A stretch of 64,000 nucleotides of DNA from an uncultured Oscillospiraceae bacterium. Its GTDB lineage: Bacteria > Bacillota > Clostridia > Oscillospirales > Oscillospiraceae. Below, in pieces: positions 1-9,630 of the stretch. Made by a program: the position numbers and the translations under genes. A model generated the notes under the pieces. That model saw only the letters and a list, made by a program, of their open reading frames with translations, had not been told where the DNA came from and made no database searches. The stretch is taken from the NCBI GenBank assembly GCA_934660965.1, contig CAKUIM010000009.1, positions 5,684-69,683 of the forward strand, written 5' to 3'. Positions within the stretch are counted from its first letter, which is position 1; each line of letters opens with the position of its first letter.

Positions 1-1230
1 GAGAGCGCCGGCGACCGCTTCGGCACCTCCAACGAGTTCCTGTGGTACTGCGGCCCCTTTATCCTCAGCACCTATCAGCCCCAGAACCAGCGCATCATGA
101 CCAGGAACCCCTCCTACTGGGAGCCCGAGCAGGTCTTTATCGACTCCATCGAGCAGAAGTATAACGCCGAGGCCGGCTCCATCTCCTCCACCATGTACAT
201 GGAGGGCAGCGTGGACAGCGCCGACATCTCCGCCGATCTGCTCTCCGCCCTGATGGCCGACCCCCAGTATGCCGACAAAATCCACCCCTCCCGCAGCGAT
301 ACCTCCTACTCCTACTGGTATCTCTTCAACTTCGACCCCAATTTCGACGCCGAGTACGAGCCGGACAACTGGCGTCTGGCGGTGAATAACGAGAACTTCC
401 GCCTCGCGGTGGTCCACGCCCTCAACCGCCTGGCCGCCCTCTACGCCAACGACACCCTCGACCCGGCAAGCTACATGAACAACACCATCACCCCCGCGGG
501 CTTCGCCTCCGCCTCCAAGGACTTCACCGCCTACGGCGACCTGCCCAAGTTTGCCGACGGCACCTGGTACTATGATACCGACGCCGCCGCCGCCTACAAG
601 GCCAAGGCCGTGGAGGAGCTCACCGCCGCCGGGGCCACCTTTCCGGTGAAGGTGCTGCTGGTCTACAACCCCACCTCCGCCAACTGGACCAACGAGTGTC
701 AGGTGGTGGAGCAGAACCTGGAGGAGGTGCTGGGCACCGACTTCATCGACGTGGTCATCAAGGCCGGCCCCGACACCGGCTTCCTGGCCGAGCGGCGCAG
801 CGGCAACTACGCCCTGATGAAGTGCAACTGGGGCGCGGACTACGCCGACCCCGAGACCTGGACCGACCCCTTCAGCCCCACCCAGAAGTATAACTACATC
901 TATAAGTCCGCGGACCCGGCCACCCAGGCGCAGTATGAGGAGTACTGGGCCATGGTGGAGGAGGCCAAGGCCATCACCCACGATATGGACGCGCGCTACG
1001 AGGCCTTCGCCAAGGCCGAGGCCTTCCTGCTGGAGCACGGCTACGCCATCCCCGTCCACACCAGCTCCCGCAGCTACTCCATGAGCAAGCTCAACGTCTT
1101 TGAGGGGCAGTACGCCCCCTTCGGCGTGGCCCGGCTGCGCTATAAGGACCAGCATGTCTACGACACCTCCATGAGCCTGGAGGAGTATCAGGCCGCCTAC
1201 GCCCAGTGGAAGGCGGCCCTGGCCGGCTGA
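1..1230 (+). CDS. Oligopeptide/dipeptide ABC transporter substrate-binding protein (5' end outside window)
   Basis: The reading frame is open from base 1, so the start codon, signal peptide and N-terminal lobe lie upstream. The visible ~409 residues are the C-terminal part of an SBP_bac_5 (OppA/DppA) lipoprotein: the tract YCGPFILSTYQP near the left edge and the aromatic-rich stretch around GADYADPETWTDPF are typical of this fold, which closes around a peptide backbone. It captures peptides outside the membrane for the permeases that follow at 1443. The downstream LD-carboxypeptidase and NlpC/P60 genes suggest that the ligand is a cell-wall peptide, but this is inferred from context and nothing in the visible part fixes the substrate. 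Confidence 0.9.
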   Translation, partial: ESAGDRFGTSNEFLWYCGPFILSTYQPQNQRIMTRNPSYWEPEQVFIDSIEQKYNAEAGSISSTMYMEGSVDSADISADLLSALMADPQYADKIHPSRSDTSYSYWYLFNFDPNFDAEYEPDNWRLAVNNENFRLAVVHALNRLAALYANDTLDPASYMNNTITPAGFASASKDFTAYGDLPKFADGTWYYDTDAAAAYKAKAVEELTAAGATFPVKVLLVYNPTSANWTNECQVVEQNLEEVLGTDFIDVVIKAGPDTGFLAERRSGNYALMKCNWGADYADPETWTDPFSPTQKYNYIYKSADPATQAQYEEYWAMVEEAKAITHDMDARYEAFAKAEAFLLEHGYAIPVHTSSRSYSMSKLNVFEGQYAPFGVARLRYKDQHVYDTSMSLEEYQAAYAQWKAALAG

Positions 1231-1265
1231 TTCGTTCCGCATCCCTGTTTTCTGATAACCCGGTA

Positions 1266-1304
1266 CTGTGCAGGGGAGGCCCCAGGCGGGCCTCCCCTGC
1301 ACAG
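1266..1304 (+). other. Intercistronic hairpin between binding protein and permease genes
   Basis: A perfect 17-bp inverted repeat (arms 1266-1282 and 1288-1304, loop CAGGC) sits in the 212-base gap after the binding-protein gene. No T-tract follows. Such hairpins commonly protect the upstream message from 3' decay or partly stop transcription, so that the binding protein is made in excess over the permeases. That role is inferred. Confidence 0.7.
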
Positions 1305-1442
1305 CCGCAGTACGGCGCGGCGTGGCTGCGCGTCCCGGCAGCGCCGGTATGTCCCGCTCCCGCCTGCGGAGCCCGTACCCCTGTCCCTCCCGGGGAGAGA
1401 TAAGGGTATCGGCTCTGAACGCCCCGCAAAGGAGGCCAATCT

Positions 1443-2396
1443 ATGGCAAAATACATCATCAAGCGGGTGCTTCGCTCGCTTCTGACCATGTTCATCATCA
1501 TCACCATTCTCTTTGCCCTGCTGCGGCTCATGCCGGTGGAGGGGTATTTTGAGAACATCGACAAGCTCTCCGAGACCCAGGTCCAGGCCCAGCTCAACCG
1601 GCTCGGCCTCAACGACCCCCTGCCCAGGCAGCTTGTGCGCTTCTACGGCCAGCTCCTCCGGGGGGACCTGGGCACCTCCAACAAATACCGCATCGGCGTG
1701 CCCGTAAGCGAGATCATCGCCGAAAAAATGCCCGTCTCCCTGCTGCTGGGCCTCATCTCCCTGGCCCTGGCCCTGGCTCTGGGGCTGCCCCTGGGCATCC
1801 TCATGGCCCGCTCCTCCCGCACCCGCTTCAAAATCGGCGACAAGCTTGGCACGGTGCTCATCGTCATCGTCCAGGCCGTGCCGGCGGCGGTATATCACAT
1901 CCTCATCCAGTTCGCCGGCTCCCAATACGGGCTCAAGCTCCCCATGCTCTTTGACGCCGCCAGCGTGCGCAGCTACATCCTGCCCATCTTCTCCCTGTCC
2001 ATCGGCAGCATCGCCTACTACGCCATGTGGCTGCGCCGCTATATGGTGGACGAGGCCAACAAGGACTACATCCGCCTTGCCCGGGCCAAGGGCCTGCCCG
2101 GCGGGGCCATCTCCCGGCGGCACATGCTGCGCAACGCCATGGTGCCCCTCATCCAGTACATTCCCAACTCCATTTTGTTCACCCTGATGGGCTCGCTGTA
2201 TGTGGAGTCCCTCTATTCCGTCCCGGGCATGGGCGGGCTGCTGGTCACCGCCATCAAGCGGCAGGACAACACCCTGGTGCAGGCCCTGGTGCTGATCTAC
2301 GCCGTGCTGTCCATCCTCGGGCTGCTGTTCGGCGACATTCTCATGGGCATTGCCGACCCGCGCATCAGCTTTGCCAAGCGAGAGGGGGCGCGATGA
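1443..2396 (+). CDS. oppB: Oligopeptide ABC transporter permease (OppB/DppB family)
   Basis: This 317-residue integral membrane protein belongs to the BPD_transp_1 family. An N-terminal membrane segment (about residues 10-30) is followed by a periplasm-side loop and five more hydrophobic segments. The cytoplasmic EAA coupling loop is seen as EANKDYIRLARAKGLPGG near residue 200, which contacts the ATPase subunits. An AAAGGAGG ribosome site lies just before the ATG. It forms the translocation pore with the next gene, whose start overlaps this stop by four bases (ATGA), indicating translational coupling. Length is normal for the family. Confidence 0.93.
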   Translation: MAKYIIKRVLRSLLTMFIIITILFALLRLMPVEGYFENIDKLSETQVQAQLNRLGLNDPLPRQLVRFYGQLLRGDLGTSNKYRIGVPVSEIIAEKMPVSLLLGLISLALALALGLPLGILMARSSRTRFKIGDKLGTVLIVIVQAVPAAVYHILIQFAGSQYGLKLPMLFDAASVRSYILPIFSLSIGSIAYYAMWLRRYMVDEANKDYIRLARAKGLPGGAISRRHMLRNAMVPLIQYIPNSILFTLMGSLYVESLYSVPGMGGLLVTAIKRQDNTLVQALVLIYAVLSILGLLFGDILMGIADPRISFAKREGAR

Positions 2397-3415
2397 TGAG
2401 CAGAAAGACCCTGCGGCCTCGCCGCGCCGCCGACGCCCTGGGCGAGAGCCTCACCGATCGCCTGCGCGCGGACCTTTCCTCCGGCGCCGCCGACCCCTTC
2501 GCCTTCGCCCGCTTCGACTCCGACGAGGCGGAGCGGGGCGGCTACTCCAACTACTCCTACTGGGGGGCCACCCTCCGGGCCTTCTTCAAGAACAAGGCCG
2601 CCGTCTTTTTCCTGGCGCTGATGGTGGCTGTGCTGGCCTTTACCGTCGTCCAGCCCTTCCTCCCCGGCCAGAAGGACCCCATCCTCATCCACAAAAACGA
2701 GCTGGGCCTGCCCCTGAACAACATCCCCCCCGGCCAGCAGGGCTTTATCCTGGGCACCAACGCCATCGGCCAGGACCTGTGGGCCCGCATCTGGGCCGGC
2801 ACCCGCACGTCGCTGTTCATCGGCTTCTCCGTTGCGGTGGTGGAGGCGGTGGTGGGCATCCTCATGGGGGTGCTGTGGGGCTATGTGCGAAAGCTCGACT
2901 TCCTCTTTACCGAGCTCTACAACATCCTTGACAACATCCCCCAGACCCTGCTGCTCATCCTCATCTCCTACATCATGAAGCCCGGGGTGTCCACCATCAT
3001 CTTCGCCCTGTGCCTCACCGGGTGGCTGGGTATGGCCCGCTTTATCCGCAACCAGATCATCATCATCCGGGACCGGGACTATAACCTGGCCTCCCGCTGC
3101 CTTGGCACCTCCACCGGGCGCATCATCACCAAGAATCTGCTGCCGTATCTTGTGAGCGTCATCACCATGCGCATGGCCCTTGCCATCCCCGCCGCCATCG
3201 GAAACGAGGTGTTCGTCACCTACATCGGCATTGGCCTGCCGGCGGACACCCCGTCCTTGGGCAACCTCATCGCCACCGGCCGGAGCCTGATGAACGCCGC
3301 CGCCCTGCGCTACCAGCTCTTCTTCCCCGTGATCGTGCTGGCGGTCATCACCATCTCCTTCTACATGATCGGCAACGCCTTTGCAGACGCCGCCGACCCC
3401 CGGAACCACACCTGA
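2393..3415 (+). CDS. oppC: Oligopeptide ABC transporter permease (OppC/DppC family)
   Basis: This is the second permease subunit, 340 residues. It has an N-terminal OppC-N segment with a long cytoplasmic extension (about 60 residues) before the first membrane helix, then a BPD_transp_1 domain. FILGTNAIGQDLWARIWAGTR is the classic OppC/DppC motif GTDxxGRD in diverged form, and the EAA loop lies at RDRDYNLASRCLGTS. Two adjacent ATGs (2393 and 2396) are both possible starts; the first overlaps the oppB stop. A much longer upstream reading frame overlaps oppB and is not credible. It pairs with oppB to form the channel. Confidence 0.92.
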   Translation: MMSRKTLRPRRAADALGESLTDRLRADLSSGAADPFAFARFDSDEAERGGYSNYSYWGATLRAFFKNKAAVFFLALMVAVLAFTVVQPFLPGQKDPILIHKNELGLPLNNIPPGQQGFILGTNAIGQDLWARIWAGTRTSLFIGFSVAVVEAVVGILMGVLWGYVRKLDFLFTELYNILDNIPQTLLLILISYIMKPGVSTIIFALCLTGWLGMARFIRNQIIIIRDRDYNLASRCLGTSTGRIITKNLLPYLVSVITMRMALAIPAAIGNEVFVTYIGIGLPADTPSLGNLIATGRSLMNAAALRYQLFFPVIVLAVITISFYMIGNAFADAADPRNHT

Positions 3416-3426
3416 GGAGGGCGCAT

Positions 3427-4462
3427 ATGAAAGACAACGTCATCCTCTCCGTTGAGAACCTGAACATCAAGTTCACCCTCCGGGGCCAGGTGCTCCACGC
3501 CATCCGGGACGTGTCGCTGGACGTGTACCGGGGGGAGAGCCTTGCCATCGTGGGCGAGTCGGGCTCGGGCAAGTCCGTCTTTGTCAAGAGCCTGATGGGC
3601 CTGTTGGACGCCAACGGCTATATCGAGTCCGGCTCCATCCTCTATGATGGCCGGGACCTTGCCCAAAACCGCACCGACAAGGAGTGGCTGCCCATCCGGG
3701 GCCGGGAGCTTGCCATGGTCCTCCAGGACCCCATGACCTCTCTCAACCCTCTCAAGACCATCGGCGCCCAGATCCTGGAGGCGGTGGAGCTTCACCAGAG
3801 CCTGCACGGCGCCGCGGCCCGCCGCGCCATGCTGGAGGCCCTTGCCGACGTGGGCATCGACGAGCCGGAGCGCCGCAGCCGCCAGTATCCCCACGAATTT
3901 TCCGGCGGCATGCGCCAGCGGGTGGTCATCGCCATCGCCGTGGCCTGCCGGCCCAAGATCCTCATCTGCGACGAGCCCACCACCGCCCTGGACGTGACCA
4001 TCCAGGCCCAGATCCTGGACCTCATCCGCCGGATGCAGCGCAAGTACGACCTGACCACCATCTACATCACCCACGACCTGGGTGTGGTGGCCAACGTGGC
4101 CGACCGCATCGCGGTGATGTACGCCGGCGACATCGTGGAGCTGGGGCTGTGCGACGAGATTTTCTACGACCCCCGGCACCCCTACACCTGGGCGCTGCTC
4201 TCCTCCCTGCCCCAGCTGGGCATCCCCGGGCAACCCCTCTACGCCATCCAGGGCACGCCCCCAAACCTCTTCCGGCCCATCGCCGGGGACGCCTTCGCCC
4301 CCCGCAACCCCCAGGCCCTGAATATCGACTTTGTGGAGCGGCCGCCCTTCTTCGAGGTATCCCCCACTCACAAGGCCCGCACCTGGCTGCTGGACCCGAG
4401 GGCCCCCAAGACAGAGCCGCCGGAGCACATTCTGGCGCTGCGCGCGAAAGGAGGGGCAGGCC

Positions 4463-4473
<11 letters not shown>
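3427..4473 (+). CDS. oppD: Oligopeptide ABC transporter ATP-binding protein (OppD/DppD family)
   Basis: This 348-residue ATPase has Walker A GESGSGKS at residues 43-50, Q-loop VLQDPMTSLNP near 98-108, signature FSGGMRQRV at 158-166 and Walker B ILICDEP at 178-184. The C-terminal oligo_HPY extension contains the PLYAIQGTPPNLFRP stretch characteristic of OppD/DppD, although the usual Fe-S-associated cysteine cluster seen in some DppD proteins is not evident. It powers peptide import together with OppF. A GAGGAGGG ribosome site precedes the ATG, 11 bases after the oppC stop. Confidence 0.94.
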
Positions 4474-5392
<919 letters not shown>

Positions 5393-5465
5393 CCGTTTTC
5401 AGCTGTAACCGCACCGCCGTAAAAACTTTCCCGCCGCCCACCGCGGCCAAGTGAGGATGATACCC

Positions 5466-6392
5466 ATGTTCACCCCAGCCCCTCTCTGCCCCGGCGCCCG
5501 GGTTGCGCTGGTGGCCCCCTCCTCCGCCGTCCCGGCGGAGAAGCTGGAGCCGGCTTTGGCCTTTGTCCGCTCCCTGGGCCTTGAGCCGGAGCCCTACCCC
5601 TCCTGCTTTTTCGCCAACCGGGACGGCTACCTTGCCGCCGACGACCGCCAGCGCGCCGCCGACCTCCACCGGGCCTTCTCCGACCCGGCCATCGCCGGCG
5701 TGTGGTGCATCCGCGGGGGCTATGGCGCCCACCGGCTGCTGCCCATGCTGGACGCGGACGTGTTCCGCCGCAGTCCCAAGTGGTTCGGCGGCTACTCCGA
5801 CGTCACCGCCCTGCACACCTTCTTCAACCAGGCCTGCGGCCTGGAGACCTATCACTGCACCATGCCCTCCACCGAGCCCAATCCCGGCCCCTACACCCTC
5901 TCCTATCTCAAAAAGGCGCTGTCCGGCGGCCTGTCCGGCGCACTCGCGGCCCCGGAGGGGACGGCGCTGGGCCGCACCCTGGTTCCCGGCCGGGCGGAGG
6001 GGGCGCTGTGCGGCGGCAACCTGTCCCTGCTGGCCGCCTCCCTGGGCACCCCCTGGGAGATCGACACCCGGGGCAAGATCCTCTTCCTGGAGGACATTGG
6101 GGAAAAGACCTACCGCATCGACGCCATGCTCACCCAGCTGCGCAACGCCGGCAAGTTCCGGGACTGCGCCGGGGTGGTGCTGGGCGCCTGGACGGACTGC
6201 GTTCCCGAGTACCCCGAGCGCACCCTCACCCTCCCCGAAATCTTCACCCAGCTCATCGCCCCCGCGGGCAAGCCGGTGCTCACCGATCTGCCCTGCGGCC
6301 ATATACAGCCCACCCTGGCCCTGCCCATGGGCCGGCGCTGCGCCCTGGACAGCGCCGCCTGTACCCTCACCCTTTCGGAGGCCGGGGCATGA
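5466..6392 (+). CDS. LD-carboxypeptidase (peptidase S66, LdcA/YkfA type)
   Basis: This 308-residue S66 family serine peptidase cleaves the terminal D-Ala from the tetrapeptide L-Ala-D-Glu-DAP-D-Ala during murein recycling. The expected catalytic triad is visible: nucleophile Ser111 in GGYSDVTALH, a Glu in LEDIGEKTYRID, and a His in CGHIQPTLALPMG; the IRGGYGAHRLL motif precedes the Ser. No signal peptide is present, so it should act in the cytoplasm on imported peptides. ATG 5466 is preferred over GTG 5451 and ATG 5457 because GTGAGG lies 9 bases before it. It follows the peptide transporter and overlaps the next gene by ATGA, as in the Bacillus ykf arrangement. Confidence 0.9.
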   Translation: MFTPAPLCPGARVALVAPSSAVPAEKLEPALAFVRSLGLEPEPYPSCFFANRDGYLAADDRQRAADLHRAFSDPAIAGVWCIRGGYGAHRLLPMLDADVFRRSPKWFGGYSDVTALHTFFNQACGLETYHCTMPSTEPNPGPYTLSYLKKALSGGLSGALAAPEGTALGRTLVPGRAEGALCGGNLSLLAASLGTPWEIDTRGKILFLEDIGEKTYRIDAMLTQLRNAGKFRDCAGVVLGAWTDCVPEYPERTLTLPEIFTQLIAPAGKPVLTDLPCGHIQPTLALPMGRRCALDSAACTLTLSEAGA

Positions 6393-7201
6393 GCGCCCAG
6401 GCCCTTCAGGCCGCCGTCGCCGCCGAGCTTGCCGCCTTCCCCGCCCAGGCCGCCGTGCTGGCAGTGAACCTTGCCTCCGGCACGCCCTTTGTCTCCATCC
6501 GCGCCCAGGAGCAGGTGGTGTCCGCCTCCACCATCAAGGTGCCCATCCTGTGCTGCGCCCTCACCCTGGCCGGGCAGGGCAGGCTGTGCCTTGACCAGGC
6601 CGTCCCCATCGCGCCGGAGGACTTCCGGGACGATACCCAGGTCTTTGAGACCGGCGGCCGGCCCCGGACGTGTACGCTCTGGGAGCTTCTCTACTGGATG
6701 ACGGTGGAGAGCGACAACACCGCCACCAACGCCGTCATCTCCCTTCTGGGCTATGACGCGGTGAACGATTACTGCGCCGCCCTGGGCCTTTCCGCCACCC
6801 GCCTGCGGCGGAAAATGCTGGATTTCGACGCCGCTGCCGCCGGCCGGGAGAACACCACCTCCCCCGCCGACCAGTACGCCCTCTACGCCGCTCTTCTCTC
6901 CGGCGCGCTGCTCCCCGCCGATCTGCAGTCCGTGGCCCTGGACCTTCTCGGGCGCAGCCGCTGCTTCGACGGCCTCCAGCGCTATATCCCCGACCCGGTG
7001 CCCCTGCTGCACAAAAGCGGCGGCCTTGACCACCTCAACCACGACGCCGGCGTCTTTCAGATGAAAAAACGCCCCTATTTTCTCGGCGTCTTTACCTGGG
7101 ACGGCCCCGCCCTGGACGGGGAGAGCCCCCAGAAGCAGCTCATCGGCCGCATCTCCCGGCTGGTGTACGACTATGTGAAAGCCCAGGAGGCCGCCCTATG
7201 A
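6389..7201 (+). CDS. Class A beta-lactamase-like serine hydrolase without signal peptide
   Basis: This 270-residue penicillin-recognising serine hydrolase of the beta-lactamase2 fold has the motif set STIK (Ser47, Lys50), SDN (108-110), a Glu in GRENTTSP (154) in the omega-loop region, and KSG (209-211) in place of KTG. The N-terminus MSAQALQAAVAAEL is not a secretion signal, so a cytoplasmic place is likely, unlike resistance beta-lactamases. It is coupled by ATGA overlaps to both neighbours, an LD-carboxypeptidase and an NlpC/P60 peptidase, which argues for a role in degrading imported muropeptides or D-amino-acid peptides. Beta-lactam hydrolysis cannot be excluded. Function by sequence alone is uncertain. 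Confidence 0.8.
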   Translation: MSAQALQAAVAAELAAFPAQAAVLAVNLASGTPFVSIRAQEQVVSASTIKVPILCCALTLAGQGRLCLDQAVPIAPEDFRDDTQVFETGGRPRTCTLWELLYWMTVESDNTATNAVISLLGYDAVNDYCAALGLSATRLRRKMLDFDAAAAGRENTTSPADQYALYAALLSGALLPADLQSVALDLLGRSRCFDGLQRYIPDPVPLLHKSGGLDHLNHDAGVFQMKKRPYFLGVFTWDGPALDGESPQKQLIGRISRLVYDYVKAQEAAL

Positions 7202-8016
7202 AAGCCATTGTAAAAGCCGCCGTCTGCCCCCTCTGCTCCGCCCCCAGCCGGGACAGCTCCCTGGCGGACGAGGCCCTCTACGGCATGGCGGTGGACATCC
7301 TCGACCACCCCGCCCCCGGCTGGTACCGGGTGCGCACCCACTACCGCTACGAGGGCTTTGCCCCCGCCGCCTGCCTTCTTTTGGGCACGCGCCGCGCGGA
7401 GCGCTGGGCGGCGCAGCCCAAGCTCACCGTCTACGGCAAAAACTGCTGCGATGTGCTCTCGGTGCCCAGGGTGCAGGGCGCCCATCTCCAAAGCCTCACC
7501 CGGGGCGGCCTTGTGGTGCCGGTGGGCGAGGAGGAGAACGGCTGGCAGCGGGTGGCCCTGGCCGACGGCCGGGAGGGCTATGTCCAGCGCTCCATCCTCC
7601 GACCAAACTATACCGCCCCCTGCCGGGAGGACGAGGCCGGGCTGCGCGCGGCCCTCACCGCCGCGGCCATGACCTATGCCGGCACCCACTACCGCTGGGG
7701 CGGCAAAAGCCCCCTGGGCATCGACTGCTCCGGCCTTGTGTCCATGGCGTATATGCTCTGCGGCATCCTCATCTACCGGGACGCCCAAATCCGGGAGGGC
7801 TTCCCCATCCATGAGATAGAACGGGCGCGCATGGCCCCCGGCGACCTGCTCTTCTTCCCCGGCCATGTGGCCATGTACCTGGGGAACGGCCGCTACTGCC
7901 ACTCCACCGGCCGCGCCGGGGACGACGGCTTTACCGTCAACAGCCTGGACCCCGCCGCCCCCGACTACCGCGCCGACCTGCCCGGGCTGCTCACCGCCGT
8001 GGGCTCCTACTTTTAA
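7198..8016 (+). CDS. SH3-NlpC/P60 endopeptidase (gamma-D-glutamyl-L-diamino acid endopeptidase, YkfC-like)
   Basis: This 272-residue protein has two SH3b-like segments (about residues 1-60 and 73-135) followed by an NlpC/P60 domain. The catalytic Cys177 is in GIDCSGL and His223 in FFPGHVAMYLG, with THYRWGGKSPLG before the Cys as in YkfC. YkfC-type enzymes cut the gamma-D-Glu-DAP bond of cell-wall tripeptides. No signal peptide is seen, consistent with acting on imported peptides. It is the last gene of the operon, coupled by ATGA to the hydrolase before it and followed by a strong terminator. The epimerase YkfB found in Bacillus is absent here. Confidence 0.88.
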   Translation: MKAIVKAAVCPLCSAPSRDSSLADEALYGMAVDILDHPAPGWYRVRTHYRYEGFAPAACLLLGTRRAERWAAQPKLTVYGKNCCDVLSVPRVQGAHLQSLTRGGLVVPVGEEENGWQRVALADGREGYVQRSILRPNYTAPCREDEAGLRAALTAAAMTYAGTHYRWGGKSPLGIDCSGLVSMAYMLCGILIYRDAQIREGFPIHEIERARMAPGDLLFFPGHVAMYLGNGRYCHSTGRAGDDGFTVNSLDPAAPDYRADLPGLLTAVGSYF

Positions 8017-8038
8017 CGCAGCTGCACGCCACAAAGAC

Positions 8039-8075
8039 AAAGCGCCGCGCGGGATGCCCTCCCGCGCGGCGCTTT
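8039..8075. terminator. Bidirectional intrinsic terminator
   Basis: Perfect 15-bp arms (8039-8053 and 8061-8075, AAAGCGCC.../...GGCGCTTT) with a 7-base loop. It lies between the convergent ends of the NlpC/P60 gene and the anti-sigma-like gene and can serve both; CTTTTTTA follows on the plus side within 15 bases. Confidence 0.88.
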
Positions 8076-8090
8076 CACCTGCTGTCTTTT

Positions 8091-8990
8091 TTATCCCTCG
8101 GGCTCCCGGGCCGGGGTGCTCGCCGCTCCAGGCTGTCCCGCGCTGTCCCCGCCGTCCGGCGTGGTCTCCCTCTGGGAGAACAGCCCCTCCCGCACGCCCA
8201 GGCGGACAAAGCGGGCGGTGAGATTTTCCACCTCGTCGGCGCTGCGCCCCACGATGTCGAACCGGCAGCCGTAGCCGTTGGCCACAAAGCTCACCCGGCG
8301 GTGGCTTGCAAGGTCACTGTCGCTGCCCGCGGCGGCCACGTCCGCCCCCCAGACCCGGTTGATCTTCTCCTCCGGACAGGCGATGCACGCCGGGGGCAGC
8401 GCGCCGGGGCTGACGGTGAGCTCAAAATGCTCCAGGCCGCTCTCCCCCCGGCTGCCGTAGACGCACAGCAGCCACAGCGTGCCGTCGGGATACTCCATGG
8501 CAAAGCCGCCCACCTCATATTCGCCCCAGGCAAGGTGCTGCTCCAGAACATCGCCGCCGCCGAACACCGCGGCGATCTCCTCCTCTGTTAAGTCCCGGCG
8601 CTCCACCCCGTCCGGCGCTGCGATGGAGTCGGCGGCGTCTATCGCGCTGCCGTAGGTGAGCTTGGGCAGCCTATAGTAGCTTGCCGTCTCGCCGTGGATG
8701 ACCTCGTAGCCTCCCGCCGTTTCTGTATATCTTCCGGGCACGAACTCCGCCACGCCGGGGGCTGCGGCAATGCCCGGCTCGATCCGGTCCACCTCCGCCG
8801 TGCCATGCCGCCCGGGCACGGGGCGCAGCGCGCCGTAAAGGCCCAGCCCCACGGCAAGGCACACCGCGGCGGCCGCGGCGGCGTACCGCCGCCGGGTGTT
8901 CGCCCTTTTCGGGGCGCCAAGGCCGGCCAAGCGCTCCCGCAGCGCCGGCGAAGCCTTGATTTCATCCATATAATTGCAGTAGCGTTTCAC
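8091..8990 (-). CDS. Putative membrane anti-sigma factor
   Basis: A 299-residue protein with a short cytoplasmic N-terminal region (about residues 1-35, containing KASPALRERLAGL), one membrane helix (about 36-58, YAAAAAAVCLAVGLGLYGAL) and a ~240-residue outer domain without a recognised fold. The start overlaps the stop of the ECF sigma gene by four bases, the usual layout for a sigma/anti-sigma pair. The anti-sigma role is inferred from this linkage and topology; no zinc-binding HXXXCXXC anti-sigma motif is present. The C-terminal tail is rich in Gly, Pro and Ala. Confidence 0.65.
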   Translation of the reverse strand: MKRYCNYMDEIKASPALRERLAGLGAPKRANTRRRYAAAAAAVCLAVGLGLYGALRPVPGRHGTAEVDRIEPGIAAAPGVAEFVPGRYTETAGGYEVIHGETASYYRLPKLTYGSAIDAADSIAAPDGVERRDLTEEEIAAVFGGGDVLEQHLAWGEYEVGGFAMEYPDGTLWLLCVYGSRGESGLEHFELTVSPGALPPACIACPEEKINRVWGADVAAAGSDSDLASHRRVSFVANGYGCRFDIVGRSADEVENLTARFVRLGVREGLFSQRETTPDGGDSAGQPGAASTPAREPEG

Positions 8991-9457
8991 AGCGTCACGT
9001 CTCCCTTCAGCGTTTCCCGCAGGGCCTGCCGGGCCCGGGTGAGGATCGCGCGCACCGTCCCGGGGCGCTTGCCCAGGATGGCGGCGATCTCGTCGGTGGA
9101 ATAGCCCTCGTAGTAGTAGAGATGGATGGCCCCGCGCTGGGTCGGCGGCAGCGCCATCACCGCCTCCGCCACCGCCCGGTCCCCCGGCTCCGGGGCAGGC
9201 ATGTCGTGGGTCAGCGCCTGGGTGGGCCGGCGCTTCCGGGCGCGCAGGCGGCTTTTGCAGCCGTTGGCCGTCACCTTCAAAAGCCAGGCCCGGCAGCGCG
9301 CCTCGTCCGGGAACGCGGGCCGCTTTTCAAGGCAGCGCACAAAGGCGTCCTGCACGGCGTCCTCCGCCTCCGATACGTCCCCCAGAATGGCCGCGGCGGC
9401 GCGCAGCATGGCGGGCGCATACCGCTCCACCAGGTCCGTCAGGCACCGCTGCTCCAT
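8987..9457 (-). CDS. ECF-type RNA polymerase sigma factor
   Basis: This 156-residue sigma-70 family protein carries region 2 (about residues 8-75, with AEDAVQDAFVRCLEKRP and RAWLLKVTANGCKSRLR) and region 4 (about 95-150, LPPTQRGAIHLYYYEGYSTD, then EIAAILGKRPGTVRAILTRA as the helix-turn-helix). The region between lacks sigma 1.1 and region 3, as in ECF sigmas. The ATG at 9457 is chosen over an upstream in-frame ATG because AGGAGGTGGAGAG lies directly before it. It is co-transcribed with the membrane anti-sigma-like protein. The signal and regulon are unknown; proximity to a cell-wall recycling operon may be chance. Confidence 0.9.
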   Translation of the reverse strand: MEQRCLTDLVERYAPAMLRAAAAILGDVSEAEDAVQDAFVRCLEKRPAFPDEARCRAWLLKVTANGCKSRLRARKRRPTQALTHDMPAPEPGDRAVAEAVMALPPTQRGAIHLYYYEGYSTDEIAAILGKRPGTVRAILTRARQALRETLKGDVTL

Positions 9458-9532
9458 CTCTCCACCTCCTTCACCTATAAAACGCCGAAGGAGCCTCATT
9501 TGCTGCATCGGGCGCAAAAATATTTTCCGCCC

Positions 9533-9561
9533 TGTTCAAGGCCCCGCCGATATGATATAAT
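9533..9561 (+). promoter_or_regulatory. Extended -10 promoter for the GlmU-like gene
   Basis: TATAAT at 9556-9561 is preceded by TGA, giving the extended -10 form TGnTATAAT. The -35 position 17 bases upstream reads TGTTCA, which is weak. A small GC hairpin (about 9582-9600) follows in the leader. Confidence 0.6.
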
Positions 9562-9630
9562 ATTTTTTACCGACAGACAAGGGCGCCCCGCAGCGGGCGC
9601 TTACCACAGACCCGCAAGGAGTGTTTTCAT

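Noticed and set aside
6389..7201. Acquired beta-lactam resistance gene
   Set aside because: No secretion signal, KSG rather than KTG, and tight coupling with murein-peptide enzymes make a recycling role more likely, although beta-lactam hydrolysis is not excluded.
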